Shown: positions 7,169 through 8,609 of the stretch, piece by piece | How the letters are laid out: every line of letters begins with the position of its first letter | Position numbering within the stretch: position 1 is the first letter of the stretch | DNA from: Bacteroidales bacterium | GTDB lineage: Bacteria > Bacteroidota > Bacteroidia > Bacteroidales > B18-G4 | Direction: 5' to 3' | Assembly: GCA_023145125.1 (NCBI GenBank) | Contig: JAGLEK010000594.1 | Span: 1-8,609, forward strand | DNA length: 8,609 bases | The notes under the pieces: generated by a model | What the model was told of the DNA's origin: nothing | The model's database searches: none | Seen by the model: only the letters and a program-made list of their open reading frames with translations | Translations under genes and position numbers: made by a program

Positions 7169-7224
7169 GAGTGCCGAATGCCGAGTGCCGAATACCGAGT
7201 GCTGGGTGCCGGGTGCCGAGTGCA
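7169..7224. repeat. Degenerate heptamer tandem repeat, eight units (consensus GAGTGCC)
   Basis: Eight contiguous seven-base units fit the pattern GRRTRCN: GAGTGCC, GAATGCC, GAGTGCC, GAATACC, GAGTGCT, GGGTGCC, GGGTGCC and GAGTGCA. The array starts four bases after the stop of the barrel protein and ends 16 bases before the stop of the convergent thioesterase, so it occupies most of the 75-base gap between the two genes. The composition (GC-rich, strongly purine-biased at fixed positions) is unlike the AT-rich flanks. An open frame passing through it is spurious because the repeat merely lacks stops. Its role is unknown. Confidence 0.85.
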
Positions 7225-7240
7225 GATGTTGAATTTTGAA

Positions 7241-7645
7241 TTACATGTTAATGCTCATCAAAAAGGTATCAGGGATCTTCACCACTTTTCTGTTATCATA
7301 ATCAAAGGCAATCAGCTTTGTGCTCCCGTGCATCACCTCTTCCTCATCCCGCATCACCGTGTAATGCATGACAAAGGAAAAACCATATAAGTCTTCGATA
7401 TGAATGCTAACCTTTAACTCATCTCCGCGGAATACTTCTTTCTTAAAGTAAACATGTGCCTCGCCCAGAATAAGGCCGGGGCCACCGATATCGTTTTCCG
7501 CGAACCCATACTGCCCCAGGAAATAAAGCCGGGCATCATGGAACAACAGCAAAGCCTTGTCGTTGCCCATATGGCCCCCATAGTTAATATCGCCTATACG
7601 TACCCGGTAAGTTCCGGAATATGTTGATTTTCCTTTCATCACCAT
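7241..7645 (-). CDS. Hotdog-fold acyl-CoA thioesterase (4HBT, YbgC/FadM-like)
   Basis: This cytoplasmic enzyme is predicted to hydrolyse an acyl-CoA thioester; the acyl group cannot be specified. The 134 residues form a single hotdog domain. The signature RIGDINYGGHMGNDKALLLFHDAR (within residues 16-39) matches the 4HBT active-site region, with Asp19 in the catalytic position, a GH pair at 24-25, Asn28, and the start of the long central helix. Strands follow at about 56-68 and 74-84, with FSFVMHYTVMRD at 89-100 and STKLIAFDYD at 108-117. Two in-frame ATGs (7645 and 7639) are possible starts. The first gives a leader of only about seven bases from the predicted promoter, so the second may be used. 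The gene is single, convergent with the barrel protein and divergent from the MscS-type gene. Confidence 0.87.
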   Translation of the reverse strand: MVMKGKSTYSGTYRVRIGDINYGGHMGNDKALLLFHDARLYFLGQYGFAENDIGGPGLILGEAHVYFKKEVFRGDELKVSIHIEDLYGFSFVMHYTVMRDEEEVMHGSTKLIAFDYDNRKVVKIPDTFLMSINM

Positions 7646-7658
7646 GTTGAATTTCCTG

Positions 7659-7689
7659 CAAAGTTAACGTTCCTGATCATATGATGAAA
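7659..7689 (-). promoter_or_regulatory. Predicted promoter of the thioesterase gene
   Basis: On the minus strand, TAACTTTG (7666 down to 7659) matches the Bacteroidota -7 consensus TAnnTTTG and is followed by C. TTTC (7689 down to 7686), one mismatch from the TTTG -33 element, lies 19 bases upstream, which is the expected spacing. Transcription would start near 7652, leaving a very short leader before the ATG at 7645. The perfect palindrome ATCATATGAT (7676-7685) lies in the spacer. Confidence 0.55.
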
Positions 7690-7695
7690 TCTAAG

Positions 7696-7726
7696 TCTGT
7701 AGCACCCAATTGATTTTATATCTTTG
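7696..7726 (+). promoter_or_regulatory. Predicted promoter of the MscS-type gene
   Basis: TATCTTTG at 7719-7726 is an exact match to the Bacteroidota -7 consensus and is followed by C. TCTG at 7696-7699, one mismatch from TTTG, sits 19 bases upstream. The predicted transcript begins near 7733 and has a leader of about 70 bases before the ATG at 7805. This promoter is back to back with the thioesterase promoter: the two -33 elements are only six bases apart, so the two polymerases may exclude each other. Confidence 0.6.
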
Positions 7727-7804
7727 CGTCTTCACTGCAGGAATAATTTAACCTGCATGTAAAAATTAATTCAATAACCCGGATTAACTAAAAACATTCA
7801 TGTC

Positions 7805-8609
7805 ATGAAAGAATTTTTCGCAAAAGAATTTTATCACAACAATATTGGGGACTGGGCCCTTGCCCTGGTCATTATTGTAGGCACCCTTATTGCTGCCAAA
7901 GCCCTTTATTGGGTAATAGGACGCATTGTAAAAAAGCTTACTGCCAAAACAAAAACCAAGCTGGACGACATAATGGTTGACATGCTGGAAGAGCCGATCG
8001 TGTTGATCGTTACGATCATCGGGGTATGGTTTGCCATTGGCAGACTGAGCTTTCCTGATAAAATCATGGAATGGATAAATAATCTATATATGGTCATGAT
8101 TGTACTGACCATCACCTGGTTGCTGGCAAGGCTTATTGATGCGATCATCAAAGAATATGTAGTTCCTATTACAAAAAAAACAAAGGGGGACTTTGATGAT
8201 CAGATCATTCCCATCATCCGTAAAGCCATTCGTGTTGCTATCTGGGTCATGGGTATCATCATTGCCCTGAACAATGCAGGTTACAATGTAGGTGCACTGC
8301 TTGCAGGACTGGGTATTGGCGGAATCGCCCTGGCCATGGCAGCCAAGGATACAGTGGCCAATTTCTTCGGGGGGATTACCATCTTCACCGACAAGCCATT
8401 TACTATCAATGACCGTGTGAAGATCAATGGCTTTGATGGCACTATCACTGAGATCGGTATCCGAAGCACACGCCTGAAAACACTGGAAAACAGGATTGTG
8501 ACCATTCCAAACTCCAAGTTCACCGATGGAATGGTGGAGAATGTGAGCTCAGAACCCCATCGTAAAGTAGTGCTCAAGCTTGGTCTTGTTTATGAAACCA
8601 CTGCCAGCA
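7805..8609 (+). CDS. MscS-family mechanosensitive ion channel, partial (C-terminus beyond right edge)
   Basis: This inner-membrane small-conductance mechanosensitive channel family protein would open under membrane tension and release solutes during osmotic downshock; 268 codons are visible. Hydrophobic segments lie at about residues 16-39, 64-80, 92-115 and 139-158. The MscS pore helix follows, with GLGIGGIALAMAAKDTVANF at 168-187 and the conserved end FFGGI; the Gly/Ala pattern of the TM3 packing surface is intact. The beta domain starts at TIFTDKPFTINDRV and includes the family stretch VTIPNSKF (232-239). The alpha/beta cytoplasmic cage begins near 250 and is cut by the window edge. The extra hydrophobic segment before the core is common in Bacteroidota homologues. 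An ATG at 7799 is in the same frame but meets a stop two codons later, so 7805 is the start. It has its own promoter. Confidence 0.93.
   Translation, partial: MKEFFAKEFYHNNIGDWALALVIIVGTLIAAKALYWVIGRIVKKLTAKTKTKLDDIMVDMLEEPIVLIVTIIGVWFAIGRLSFPDKIMEWINNLYMVMIVLTITWLLARLIDAIIKEYVVPITKKTKGDFDDQIIPIIRKAIRVAIWVMGIIIALNNAGYNVGALLAGLGIGGIALAMAAKDTVANFFGGITIFTDKPFTINDRVKINGFDGTITEIGIRSTRLKTLENRIVTIPNSKFTDGMVENVSSEPHRKVVLKLGLVYETTAS

Noticed and set aside
7178..7390. Plus-strand open frame of 70 codons across the heptamer repeat and the thioesterase 3' end
   Set aside because: Its first part is just the translated repeat and the rest is antisense to a well-supported thioesterase; it has no recognisable domain.

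Overview
The window looks like a chromosomal segment of a Bacteroidota bacterium, most likely a Bacteroidales or Marinilabiliales relative. The signs are an UpxY-type NusG paralog, a PorT/OMP_b-brl-type outer membrane barrel protein, promoter elements of the Bacteroidota form TAnnTTTG, weak or absent Shine-Dalgarno sequences and moderate GC. The genus cannot be read from the sequence. Eight of the nine genes are assigned to recognisable families with good confidence. There is no rRNA, tRNA, CRISPR array, transposase or integrase.

Layout. On the minus strand, bases 1-1148 hold the N-terminal 382 residues of an SLC13-type (DASS) anion permease with two RCK_C domains; it runs off the left edge. 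It diverges from a plus-strand cluster at 1247-6230: cysC, cysD, cysN, a wlbB/wbpD-type sugar N-acetyltransferase, a wlbA/wbpB-type sugar dehydrogenase and an upxY-type antiterminator. The gaps between these genes are only 3, 35, 16, 8 and 35 bases, so they are probably one operon. A 260-base non-coding stretch with two small hairpins follows. Next come an outer-membrane barrel protein (6491-7165), an eight-unit heptamer tandem repeat in the convergent gap, a hotdog-fold thioesterase on the minus strand, a two-way promoter region, and the first 268 residues of an MscS-family channel that leaves the window on the right.

How the genes may work together. The permease would import sulfate. CysD/CysN would make APS and CysC would convert it to PAPS. 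No reductase gene (cysH, cysI or cysJ) is in view. The neighbours are nucleotide-sugar genes for 2,3-diamino-2,3-dideoxyuronic acids plus a polysaccharide-type antiterminator. One reading is that the PAPS feeds sulfation of a surface glycan or lipid rather than only cysteine synthesis; this is inference, because no sulfotransferase is visible. The sugar pathway is also incomplete here: the UDP-GlcNAc 6-dehydrogenase (WbpA) and the aminotransferase (WlbC/WbpE) must be encoded elsewhere. I found no wholly new system. The most noteworthy points are the fusion of sulfate activation with surface-sugar genes, the terminal position of upxY and its C8 tract, and the heptamer repeat.
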